Below, piece by piece: positions 49,213-58,389 of a stretch of DNA of 64,000 nucleotides. The DNA comes from Microplitis mediator. Its lineage: Eukaryota; Arthropoda; Insecta; Hymenoptera; Braconidae. The stretch's first letter is position 1. The number at the start of each line of letters is the position of its first letter. The stretch spans positions 23,490,459 to 23,554,458 of the forward strand of contig NC_079969.1 of the NCBI RefSeq assembly GCF_029852145.1. Direction: 5' to 3'. The translations under genes and the position numbers were made by a program. The notes under the pieces are model-generated. The model was given only the letters and a program-made list of their open reading frames with translations. It ran no database searches and was not told where the DNA came from.

Positions 49213-52200
49213 GTTAATTATATTTTATCTATTATCTTTTTATCTTATAATAATTATTATTAATTAACATGGAAAAGTACATTTTATTAAATTCGATTAC
49301 TCAATTTAATTTGCTATATTTAATTAAGTAACAGATTAAAACTCTAAGTCCAAGTAAATGCGGATTTAAATAAAATTCAAATCACTCCTGAAAAGACAAA
49401 CTCCCGGGTCGAAATATCTAGACTCAATCAGTTCTCATCGAACCCAAGTAAGTCTCAATCAAGTCTCATTAAGCTAAAAAAGCATTTTGAGCCTCAAATA
49501 ATCCCGAGTCAAAAAACAAATTCTAGTTTAGTCCTCAAAAGCTTCAATTCTTTTGATGTTTTATTTGCCGCCCAGAAAGTAACTCTACTTTAGTACTCGA
49601 AATTTTCAATGAGAACTATGAGGTCTAAATGCGGATAATTTATCGATTTCAAATTATAAGTAAGAACTCAAAATTCTTAACAAATGAAAAAATATAGTTC
49701 GGACTTTTAAAAATTTTAGATAGAAAAGAGAGGAGAGAATACGTCGAATGACTTTTGAGGTTCAAATGCGAATAAAATTATTCCTTTGTTTTGAGTATTT
49801 TGAGGCTCTATCCAGATCATGTTATTCCAGTTTAGTTCTCAAAGTTGTAAAATTGGTCGTAACTACTTCTTTGAGAACTAAACTAGGATAACTTTCTATA
49901 CTGTTGTCAGTCTCCAAATTCTAAATTGATCCTCAAAAACCTGATTGAGAACTTTGAGACTTGAATCCGAATTCGTTTTTTGACTCGGGCTCATTTGAGG
50001 CTCATTGAGGCTTTTTGAACATCATGTGAGGCTCAAAATGCATTTTTTACTCAATGGGGCTAGATTGAGGCTTACTTGGGTTCAATGAAGCTAGATATTT
50101 CGACCCGGGTCTCTATTTACTCCGTGTGCGATATGATTTTTTGTAAAAACTCCGAAACTCCGATTGAATTCGCATTGACATAAAATCCGTGATTACTTCT
50201 AATTCACTTCCGATTTCTTACAGTACCGTAAAAAAAATTTTTGAGACAAGAATATTATTTTTTTTAAGACAAAATTAATTTATAAAATATTTTTAGAAAA
50301 TTATCTTCTTATTTTTTCAAGTATTTTCTTTCACGAGTTTACTTTTTAAGAAGATTAAATTCTTTAAGCAATAAACTTGTAAAACTTTAAAAAAAAGTTT
50401 GTCTGTTGATGTTCCGACACTCGAAAGTTTAAGTGAATTTTAGTATTTAAAAATTTAATAATTTAAAAAGTTATGAAAGTTTTGAGATTGATTACCTAGA
50501 CAAATGTTTTATCATTGTTAATAAATGAAATTTAAGTTAATTACCAAAAGTTTCCGCGCTATTTCTCATTCTATTTCAAAAATTTATACAGAACAATAAC
50601 AATAAACTACTGCTTGTTTTTGCTGTCAAAAAATTATACACTAAAAGCTTTTTTATATTCACTCAAGTATGAAATATATATGTGGTCTTAATAAAAATAA
50701 TAATTGTTTGACTACCAGGTGACATTAGAGAACTACTACAGCAATTTAATAGCCCAGCATATTGAACGAAAGCAGAGGCTAGCAAAGCTCGAGGAATCGT
50801 TGAAAGATGAGGGCTTATCTGAACAACAAAAGCAAGAGAAAAGGCTTCAACATGCGCAAAAAGAAACCGAGTTTCTTCGCTTGAAGCGATCTCGACTCGG
50901 TGTCGAAGACTTTGAGCCACTCAAGGTTATCGGTCGTGGAGCCTTTGGCGAGGTCAGTTTTTAATTATAAATTTATCTAAAACTGTTATCATCATTTTAA
51001 TTTCTTATTTGAGAAAATTCATAAATCCTCATTATTGAACTTTCCAAGAGGGACAAAAAAAATTTTATGGTGTAACTCAGTTTAACTGGGTCAAAAATAA
51101 AACTTGATGTAGACTTGGTGTACAAAGTCGAAATTTGGAGCCGTTTTTCACAAGACAAACTCGACTTTTTTTTACGGAGATATTAAATACATTGAGTTTA
51201 AGCCTTGGTTTAGACTTAACTGGCTTACTTAGTCACGATTTAAGACGGAAATGCGACTTAAATTAGAAGACGAAAAAGTCAAAAGATGAAACGTGAAAAA
51301 CAAATTTTACACTTGAAAATACTGCTTGTTTTTGACTTGATTGGTCAAGTCAAAATTAGGGTGAATGAATAACTTTTTTCGACTTGGATCAGCAAGTCAA
51401 AATTAGGGTGAATGAGGGTTGTGCTCGAAGTAAAGACAAATAAGTTCAAATTAAGATGAAAAAAGTTCTAAAAGTTGGCAAAAATTTAATTTAAGCCGAA
51501 CAAGTCGAGATCTTATGGAAAATCGTCGGCAAATCGATAACTTTCAAAGAAAATAAGGTGAAGCGAGCCTGAATAAAGTTTTATTTTTGACCCGGGTAAA
51601 TATAAAGAGTAAACTATTAATAAACATATTGATTTTAGGGGTGTGCGAATAAGTAGAATTTAAGAATTATTTGTGACGAACCGAATAATTCCGAGTATTC
51701 GTCAGTTTTCGAATTATTTTAAAAATCTGAATTATTTGTAAATTACGGTCATAAATTTTTTATAATTTTTTCAAAGTCAAATCTTTGAAATTTAATCGAA
51801 CAATGCAGAAATTTATGAATAATTCGATCACACGGAAAAAACAATACAGTAGTGGCAACTCTCTGGGATAGTACTGAGTACTTTCTGTAAAAAAAAAATT
51901 CAGACAGTTTGTATGCCATCTAGACTGTATCCACTACTCGCTGGATAGTACTGACAATGAGTACTATCCCGGACAGTAGTGGATATAGTTTAGATAGTAG
52001 TGAATATAGTCTAGATAGTATACAGTACTGTCTGAATTCTTTTTACAGTAAGTACTCAGTACTATTCCAGAGAGTTGCCACTACTATATTGTTTTTTCCG
52101 CGCGGTTGAAATAATTCAAAAGTTTACGAATACTTCGAACTTTTCGAATAATTACAAAATTATAATTATTTTATTCAAACTCTACTCGCACGCCTCTAAT

Positions 52201-55200
52201 TTATTTTTATTTTATTGAATATCGACTTATGGGGTTTTATAAATAAACTATTCACTTACTATTCATTTCCCAATATTAAGGACAATCTTAGACCCTGTCC
52301 GGGTCAAAAAATAACTTGCTTGTGACTTTTCTGGCTTATTTGCCTTGCTTTTGATTTAATTAACTTGATTTGGACTGTTATAATTCTTTTGACTTGAATA
52401 TGATTTTTTCAACTTAGAAATTTGAGTCGACTCCAAGTCAAATCCAAGACAACGAGACTTTAATTTGACTTGGTTGGCGTAAATAGGTAGGGGAGACCGG
52501 GGCAAGACGGCCCACCTAAGCCGGTTATTATTATTTGTGGCTTTTAACCATCAAGTCAATTTACTCTTTTCCAACTTGAACTCAATTCACCAAAATTTTG
52601 GTGAAGCTCCTGAAAAAAAATTTTTTTTTTTTTTGGGGCAAGATGGCCTCCTCCGAAAAAAAATGAAAATTAATTGTAAAAAAATTTCCCGCGAAACAAA
52701 TGTTTATATTTTTCTCTTTAACAACTGTATTTACTTTAATATTACTCGAAATAACCTTTTTTGATATAATACGAGTCATTTTTTCACTAGGTTATAATAC
52801 TATGAAATACATTTTCTTTTAGAATTTTCGAGTGGTTCATTTTGCCCCAAGTTTCACGTATCGGGCTAAAAATGAGTAAATAATCTAAATTTGTGATAAT
52901 CAAAAGAAAACAAGAAAAAAAAAATTTTGGATAATTTTTGAGGTGGGCCTTCTTGCCCCAGGTGGGCCGTCTTGCCCCGGTCTCCCCTACTAAGTAAGAC
53001 GACTTAGTCAAAAACAAGTCAAAACTGAATGAATTTTCGTATCTTAAAATATGAAAGCACGTTTGGTTTTGACTTGCTTTGGATTTGAAGTCAAATTAAC
53101 TTAATTGACTTAAATTTCTAAGTTAAAAAAATCATATTCAAGTCAAAAGAATTATAACAGTCCAAATCAAGTTAATTAAATCAAAAGCAAGTCAAATAAG
53201 CCAGAAAAGTCACAAGCAAGTTATTTTTTTGACCCGGGTGTATTATTTAAATCATTACAAGAATAATTTATTTTTCTCAGCACGTATTAAAACTAAAAAA
53301 AATAATTAAATTTAATAGGTGAGATTGGTACAAAAAAAAGATACTGGTCATGTCTACGCAATGAAAATATTAAGAAAAGCGGATATGCTCGAAAAAGAAC
53401 AAGTTGCCCACGTAAGAGCCGAAAGAGACGTACTCGTTGAAGCAGATCATCAATGGGTTGTTAAAATGTATTACAGTTTTCAAGATCCTATTAATTTATA
53501 TTTAATTATGGAGTTTTTACCTGGAGGTAAATATTTTTTTTCCTCTAACTTACTTTACAAATTTATTATCACTTTTATTTTATCATAATAATAAAATCTA
53601 TTTAAATGAAACACTTTGAAGAAATGAATAAATTTTATTATTAATAAAGACAGCGATGTAAATAAAAGGCTTAACAAGTTTTACGTGACAAAGTTTATAA
53701 TTGCGAGTGAGTCAACGCGAAATCCGTTATTTTTTATTTATATTTATTCCGTTACAGGCGACATGATGACGCTTCTAATGAAGAAAGATACACTTTCAGA
53801 GGAGTGCACTCAATTTTATATATCCGAGACGGCGTTAGCTATTGATTCTATTCACAAATTAGGTTTTATACATAGGTAATATATTTATATATATTTTAAG
53901 TACTAAATATAAATATTTATTTTAATTATTATATACATTTTTATCACAGAGATATTAAACCAGACAACCTGTTGCTCGACGCACGGGGTCATATTAAATT
54001 ATCGGATTTTGGCCTATGTACGGGACTTAAAAAGTCGCACAGAACTGATTTTTATAGAGATCTCAGTCAAGCTAAACCCTCTGACTTCAGTAAATATTTT
54101 TTTTTTATTACTAATAAATTTTTTCTTCGTATAATTTTAAATTAATTAATTTATTTATTTTTCTATAATTAGTGACGTCATGTGGCAGCGGAAGTGGCGG
54201 TGCAATGGATAGTAAAAGACGAGCTGAAAGTTGGAAAAGAAATAGACGAGCACTGGCCTACAGTACAGTTGGGACACCAGATTATATTGCTCCAGAAGTC
54301 TTCCTTCAGACTGGGTATGGACCAGCTTGTGATTGTTGGTCACTTGGTGTTATTATGTATGAAATGTTAATAGGTAATTAATATATACTATATAAATTTT
54401 ATTTAAAATATATACTGAAGGTAGTACTGTCGGTTTTAGAATTACAATTCATACTAAGGAGGGTCTATAGTAATTTTCGTCCCAGCTTTTCTCTCAAACT
54501 AAACCTCTAAGCGCAAAACTAAGAACGAGGTTTGATGCATTACTCTATAAACTAGCAGTCTACGTTTTGATTTGGGAAAAATATTTATATGTTTAAGAGA
54601 AAAACGTGGACAAAGTTTCCATTTACTGCTCTAGTGCAACAAAGATAGTTCCGTTTGTTGACTTAAATGTGATAGAGAAAAAAGTTCAGACCCCTCTTAA
54701 AGTTTATTTAATGAAATTTCACATATGAGTAGAAGATGGTGAGAAGAAAATTAAATTAAATTTTTCAAGAGCTGCAGAATCAATAAATTCTATGGTACCT
54801 GTGATTTATCATGAGGCTCAATGTTAAATTCATGGAAATAAAAACGTTACTGGTTCTCTGTAGCTCTTTTAAAATTTAATTTAATTTTTTTCTCATCATT
54901 AATTACTAATGTAAGAAGGGCAGTTAAATATTTTTCACTTGCTAGTAGATTTATTTAACAATTAAGCATTATTGAACCCGACAACTAATCTATAATACAG
55001 AGGGTTAATAATTAATGATATAATGAGGGGAAGGATGAGAATGGCTAGATGTCACGTTGGGTCTTGTCGGAATGTCTCTTCTCTATTCGTCTCATTCGGA
55101 CATTCCTTGACTCTTGTCTAGGGATGAACTTTGTCACAGGCTGGGGTAGCATCTGATATCAGAGCACAGAAAGATTGGAACTCGGCTGGTTACTGTTCTG

Positions 55201-58200
55201 CACCCGACTCAGTCTGGTGCTGGAAAAAAATGCTCGATTGTGGTGCAGCGCGATACTGATTACTGTGCGGGACCTGACTAAGTGGTGCTGCACCACAATC
55301 GAGCATTTTTTTCCAGCACCGTACTGAGTCGGGTGCAGAACAATAATTAGTCGGGTTCCAATCTTTCCGTGAGGCTACGGGCCTCAAGCTGCCTAACGAG
55401 GACTTTTTCTCGGCCTTTGCTCAGCATTAAGGAAAGAGTAGCTTACACTAATATCTCAAATTTTATCAAATTCTCATATGAACACTAAGGGTCCGTTCAT
55501 AAAATACGTCACGCAAAATTTTCCCCTTTTTCGTCACATTTTCTGCGATCCCCCTATCAATATTGCGTCACAAATTATAAAAATATGAAACGAATGACTT
55601 TATATTGTAACAAAAAAATAAAATTTTTAAAATAACCGCGGGAAAAATTTGAAAAATTACTAGATGAGCTGCGAACGTCATGTTTCATTAGACCACTCGA
55701 ACCCCCTTGTCACTTTAAGCGACACCCCCTCCCCCATAAGTGCGAACGTATTTTCCGAACAGCCCCTGATTCTAAAACCGACAGTACCTTAAATATGTAC
55801 AAGTTTTTTAGTTTAAAAATATGTTAATTTGGTAATTAATAATTAATATAAATGTCTGAATTGTTAATTTCCATAAAAACTTTTAAAAATAATTGAATTT
55901 TAAATTTTATCTCTAGTAAATATTCGAAAAATTCATTTTAATAAAATAAAATATAAATAAATAAATTTATTTGCTCAGGTTATCCTCCATTCTGCAGTGA
56001 AAATCCACAAGAAACATATAGAAAAGTTATGAATTGGCGTGAAACATTAATATTTCCACCGGAAGTGCCGATTAGCGAAGAGGCCAAAGATACTATTATT
56101 AAATTCTGTTGCGAAGCTGACAGAAGATTAGGTAAATTTAATAAAACTTTGCTAAACAAATCACCTTAATTTACATATAGATGTTTGTATACTTTTAATT
56201 AAACTGATGAAAGTATACCAATTTACATAACTCCAATTAACTTTTCTTTATTTTTATCATTAAGGATCTCAAAGAGGTATTGAAGAACTGAAATTAGCTC
56301 CATTCTTCCGTGGTGTTGATTGGGAGCACATACGGGAACGACCTGCTGCGATACCAGTTGAAGTTCAATCAATAGATGACACATCTAATTTCGATGATTT
56401 CCCCGACGTTAAACTTGAAATACGTAAGTCATTTTTATTTATTTATACACTTAATATATCTAATTTATTGTCGTTTATTATATTCAATTCTCTGTTATCT
56501 AATAAACAGACAATTTTGTCCCAGTGGGGGTTCAATTACTACGTAAATTTATATCGGCAAAGAAATAAACTTCGATTATTCATTTCTTTCAATGAAGACC
56601 GAGTGTTAAATTCATTATTTTATTTAATTAAATTTTTCTAATCGTAAATTATTAATTTTAATTAAAAAAATTTACGGTCATTCTTAGATAGCGACCCCCA
56701 CTTTTCAAAAATATTTAATGACCTGGAACTGCCAGCCGTAGTAAAATTTCATCAGATTAAAAAAAAAATAAGAAAAACCCCAAAACTTCCCGCTGTAAAT
56801 TTTTGAATTCTTCGGGCTCAAAAACGGTTGGACGGTCGTTTCAATCAATTGATTCGTTATCGAGTTATAAAATTTCAAAGTTAAAAGAAAATTTTTCCCA
56901 TGTTATTTAAACGGGAAATCTTTTTTAAGCGAGGGCGCGTTTTTTTATTGAATCGGAAGGGCTCCAACTTGGTACCCAATTTTTTTTTGTTACATGCAAA
57001 GTAATTTTGGTATGGAATCGGAAAAAAATATCGATTTTATTTGGCACAGTCTAATAGATATATAGATATTAAGGTGGTCCGTTTGGAACGACTTTTTTTT
57101 CACACCCACTTAAAAATACTGTGTAGAAATTGAACAAAAAATTCCCTGCAGGTTTCAGCTGTTAATTTTAATTCTGAGTACTTGACATCTGATTTTGAAT
57201 TTTTCCCATTTAAAATTCATAGGAAAGTTAGAATCTAGATTCGCACATGGATTCCCATGTGGATTTTTACGATGAGTTCCCATGGAATCTGCATCATGTC
57301 AAAATCCATATGGGAATCTTGTATAGATTAGGAATTAGGAAAATTAACAAAAAGCGTCACGTTATTGATACAAACAAATTGATGAAAAAAAAATATCCTG
57401 CCGATAGAATATTAATCTGTTCTTTTATTCATATGCGCGTATCAATAGATCATAGACATAGAAATCCAGATGCCTCAGATTCTATAGAAATTACTTATAC
57501 AAAAAACCCAGATTCCTATATGAATTTTCTACAAAGAAATCCATGTATCCTAGTCCCTATGTCAAGTTCCTATATGGGAATCTAGATACCCACAGCTTCC
57601 TATGTGGGTTTCCTACATGAAAATCCAGGTACTCCGGATTCTATAGAAATTACTTATGTAGAAACCCAGATTCCTATATAAATTTCTCACAAAGAAATCC
57701 ATATATTCTAGTTCCTATGTCAAGTTCCTATATGGGAATCCCGGTACCTACAGTTTTCTATATGAAGTTCCTACATGGGAATCCCACAATTTTCTATTTG
57801 AATTTCCCATATGAGAATCCAGATACCCATGGTTTCCTACATGAATTCTTATATAAATCCATGCACTCCTATATCAATCCCTATGAACTCTTACATAAAT
57901 CTATGCCTCCCCATATGAAATCCTATGGGTTCCCATACAATCCATCATAGATTCTTTTGACAGAGTATACCCTAGTTCTTATATCGTTCCTATATGGGAG
58001 TCCCGGTACCCAGTTTCCCATATGAAGTTTCTACATGGGAATCCCACAATTTCTTATGTGAATTTCCCATATGGAAATCTAGATATCCATGATTTCTTAC
58101 ATGAATTCTTATATAAATTCATACACTCCCATAACAATTCCTATGGATTCTTACATATAAATCCATATGGATTCCTATGGGTTCCCATGCAATCCCACAT

Positions 58201-58389
58201 GGATTCTTTTGATATAAACCGCATTTAATAAAAGTATCAAGCAAGCAAATAATTATTTAAAAATAAATTTCAGCTTCAGCACCACTGCCCCAGGACGGAG
58301 AGGTGATATACAAAGACTGGGTCTTCATAAATTACACATTCAAACGTTTCGAAGGCCTCACACAACGTGGCACGCCAACGAAGAAATAG
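49147..58389 (+). CDS. trc: Tricornered, NDR-family Ser/Thr protein kinase (9 coding exons, 464 aa)
   Basis: Joined exons 49,147-49,212, 50,719-50,952, 53,319-53,526, 53,758-53,875, 53,950-54,089, 54,173-54,373, 55,979-56,131, 56,265-56,423 and 58,274-58,389 give 464 residues, close to fly Trc and human STK38/NDR1. Residues ~14-86 form the N-terminal MOB-binding region (TLENYYSNL, ETEFLRLKR). The kinase domain starts near 87: glycine loop GRGAFGEV 94-101, Lys116, Glu135, catalytic HRDIKPDN 208-215, DFG 228-230, the NDR basic insert KRRAESWKRNRR 270-281, activation-site Ser286 in AYSTVGTPDY, and APE 295-297. The AGC tail ends with hydrophobic-motif Thr448 in FINYTFKRFEG. All catalytic residues are present. 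By family knowledge it works with Mob proteins and Furry, is phosphorylated by Hippo/MST-type kinases, and controls cell shape (wing hairs, dendrite branching and tiling) at the cortex and in the cytoplasm. One oddity is Cys310 where the family has Trp (DCWSLG). Confidence 0.97.
49403..50110. mobile_element. CCCGGGTCGAAATATCTAG foldback element (outer)
   Basis: The left end CCCGGGTCGAAATATCTAGA and right end AGCTAGATATTTCGACCCGG plus GT pair. Further in, AACCCAAGTAAGTCTCAATC pairs with GATTGAGGCTTACTTGGGTT. The words GAGGCTC and GAGCCTC recur throughout. A second element with related ends sits inside it. Confidence 0.85.
49503..49989. mobile_element. CCCGAGTCAAAAAAC element (inner)
   Basis: The left end CCCGAGTCAAAAAACAAATT and right end AATTCGTTTTTTGACTCGGG pair. 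The interior has TTTAGTTCTCAAAG and CTTTGAGAACTAAACTAG words in both orientations. Its ends differ from those of the outer element by few bases in the first eight. Confidence 0.8.
50719..50952 (+). CDS. trc: trc exon 2, residues 23-100
   Basis: Acceptor ACTACCAG and donor GAG/GTCAGT. It codes the MOB-binding N-terminal region and most of the glycine-rich loop, starting VTLENYYSNL and ending VIGRGAFGE. Phase 0 at both sides. The minus-strand frame over it is a shadow. Confidence 0.97.
51086..51597. mobile_element. CCCGGGTCAAAAATAAAAC element, copy B
   Basis: The left end CTGGGTCAAAAATAAAACTT and right end AAAGTTTTATTTTTGACCCG plus GG pair. Long stretches match 17,024-17,557 (AAGTCGAAATTTGGAGCCGT, TTAGACTTAACTGGCTTACT). 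The uninterrupted TCGGCAAATCGATAAC here shows the empty site for the insertion in copy C. Confidence 0.9.
51637..52198. mobile_element. GTGTGCGAATA-family element, copy 2
   Basis: GGGGTGTGCGAATAAGTAGA at the left and TACTCGCACGCCTC at the right pair, flanked by TA on both sides. The arms carry CGAATAATTC words as in the other copies. The element at 51,831 is inserted in its middle. Confidence 0.75.
51831..52102. mobile_element. CACGGAAAAAACAATACAGT MITE
   Basis: CACGGAAAAAACAATACAGT with AGTGGCAACTCTCTGG pairs with CCAGAGAGTTGCCACTACTA and TATTGTTTTTTCCGCG. The interior repeats GATAGTACTGAGTACT, TCTAGATAGTA and ACAGTACTGTCTGAATTC in both orientations. It shares the first 11 bases with the 7,904 and 21,001 elements but nothing inside. 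Confidence 0.85.
52298..53239. mobile_element. CCCGGGTCAAAAAATAACTTG foldback element with ~130-bp arms
   Basis: The first ~130 bases (CCGGGTCAAAAAATAACTTG, TGACTTTTCTGGCTTATTTG, GATTTGGACTGTTATAATTC) are nearly identical to the reverse complement of the last ~130. CAAGTCAAA and TTTGACTTG words fill the rest. The 52,488-52,989 element is inserted near the centre. Confidence 0.92.
52488..52989. mobile_element. TAGGGGAGACCGGGGCAAGA element nested in the previous one
   Basis: TAGGGGAGACCGGGGCAAGA with CGGCCCACCT pairs with AGGTGGGCCGTCTTGCCCCG plus GTCTCCCCTA. A second GGGGCAAGATGGCCTCCT and a GGTGGGCCTTCTTGCCCC extend the inverted arms. No coding frame; the three open frames here are artefacts of the arms. 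Confidence 0.88.
53319..53526 (+). CDS. trc: trc exon 3, residues 101-170 (first base)
   Basis: Acceptor TTTAATAG, donor GGAG/GTAAAT (phase 1). It codes the end of the glycine loop, Lys116 (YAMKILRK), Glu135 of helix C (RAERDVL) and the hinge MEFLPGG. Confidence 0.97.
53758..53875 (+). CDS. trc: trc exon 4, residues 170-209
   Basis: Acceptor CGTTACAG, donor CATAG/GTAATA (phase 2). It codes GDMMTLLMKKDTLSEECTQF and ISETALAIDSIHKLGFIHR, ending inside the HRD motif. Cys186 stands where fly has Gly and human Glu, a variable site. Confidence 0.96.
53950..54089 (+). CDS. trc: trc exon 5, residues 209-256
   Basis: Acceptor TTATCACAG, donor TTCA/GTAAAT (phase 1). It carries the catalytic loop DIKPDNLLLD (Asp210), the DFG at 228-230 and the start of the NDR-specific insert (GLKKSHRTDFYRDLSQAKPS). 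Confidence 0.97.
54173..54373 (+). CDS. trc: trc exon 6, residues 256-323
   Basis: Acceptor TATAATTAG, donor ATAG/GTAATT (phase 1). It codes the basic auto-inhibitory insert, Ser286, the APE motif and the start of helix F, where TGT gives Cys310 (ACDCWSLGV). The Gly/Ser-rich start (TSCGSGSGGAMDSKRR) is the variable part of the insert. Confidence 0.97.
55165..55371. mobile_element. CACGGAAAGATTGGAAC MITE (207 bp)
   Basis: CACAGAAAGATTGGAACTCG and TGTTCTGCACCCGACTCAGT pair with ACTGAGTCGGGTGCAGAACA and TCGGGTTCCAATCTTTCCGT plus G. The inner arms TGCTCGATTGTGGTGCAGC and GCTGCACCACAATCGAGCA continue the stem, so almost the whole element is one long hairpin. The short minus-strand frame is an artefact. 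Confidence 0.9.
55487..55768. mobile_element. GGGTCCGTTCATAAAATACGTCA MITE
   Basis: AAGGGTCCGTTCATAAAATA plus CGTCACGC pairs imperfectly with TGCGAACGTATTTTCCGAAC plus AGCCCCT. ACACCCCCTCCCCCATAAG and GCGATCCCCCTATCAAT are further family-like words. Ends of the type GGGGCCGTTCATAAA..ACGTCA are, to my knowledge, common in arthropod DNA transposons; the family is not named here. Confidence 0.7.
55979..56131 (+). CDS. trc: trc exon 7, residues 323-374
   Basis: Acceptor TTGCTCAG, donor TTAG/GTAAAT (phase 1). It codes YPPFCSENPQETYRKVMNWR, TLIFPPEVPISEEAKDTI and KFCCEADRRLG, the C-lobe end of the kinase domain. Confidence 0.97.
56265..56423 (+). CDS. trc: trc exon 8, residues 374-427
   Basis: Acceptor TCATTAAG, donor ATAC/GTAAGT (phase 1). 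It codes RGIEELKLAPFFRGVDWEHI and the AGC tail through DDTSNFDDFPDVKLEI. Confidence 0.97.
56424..58273 (+). other. trc: trc intron 8
   Basis: 1.85-kb intron. 56,560-57,060 is related, in inverted orientation, to parts of 38,447-39,039 (CCCATGTTATTTAAACGGGA). 57,063-57,100 starts with TTAAGGTGGTCCGTTTGGAA, a transposon-like end without a visible partner. 57,245-58,215 is the repeat block below. Confidence 0.75.
57245..58215. repeat. Word-saturated repeat block in trc intron 8
   Basis: TTCCTATATGGGAATCC and its variants (CCCATATGGGAATC, CATGGATTCCCATG) recur on both strands. A ~257-bp segment is repeated in tandem (57,719-57,885 against 57,980-58,148: TCCTATATGGGAATCCCGGT, TATGAAGTTCCTACATGGGA), with more diverged versions before it. 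The long open frames here arise from the repeats and have no recognisable domain. Confidence 0.8.
58274..58389 (+). CDS. trc: trc last coding exon, residues 427-464 and stop
   Basis: Acceptor AAATTTCAG. It codes SAPLPQDGEVIYKDWVFINY, then TFKRFEGLTQRGTPTKK and TAG at 58,387-58,389. Thr448 is the hydrophobic-motif phosphorylation site of the family. Confidence 0.97.

Larger units (their letters stand above)
49213..50718 (+). other. trc: trc intron 1
   Basis: GT-AG intron of 1.5 kb. It contains the nested foldback pair 49,403-50,110 / 49,503-49,989. The remainder is AT-rich with no other feature. Confidence 0.9.
50953..53318 (+). other. trc: trc intron 2, packed with transposons
   Basis: 2.4-kb intron holding four separate insertions plus one nested insertion: 51,086-51,597, 51,637-52,198 (with 51,831-52,102 inside), and 52,298-53,239 (with 52,488-52,989 inside). 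Very little unique intron sequence is left between them. Confidence 0.9.
54418..55791. mobile_element. AAGGTA..CTGTCGGTTTTAGAAT element (outer, ~1.37 kb)
   Basis: AAGGTAGTACTGTCGGTTTT plus AGAAT at the left and ATTCTAAAACCGACAGTACC plus TT at the right pair, apart from an extra GTA on the left. An inner inverted pair lies at about 54,735-54,895 (AGAAAATTAAATTAAATTTT with AGAGCTGCAGA, against TCTGTAGCTCTTTTAAAATT with TAATTTAATTTTT). Two further elements (55,165 and 55,487) lie within. No transposase frame is visible. Confidence 0.75.
54374..55978 (+). other. trc: trc intron 6 with a large composite repeat
   Basis: 1.6-kb intron, almost all occupied by the 54,418-55,791 element and the insertions inside it. 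Confidence 0.9.

Noticed and set aside
54155..54370. Alternative-frame and antisense open frames over trc exon 6
   Set aside because: Shadows of the real exon, which encodes the kinase activation loop.
57247..58228. Three open frames of 68-112 residues in trc intron 8
   Set aside because: They follow the CCTATATGGGAATC repeat; no domain, and located in an intron on the same strand between well-defined exons.
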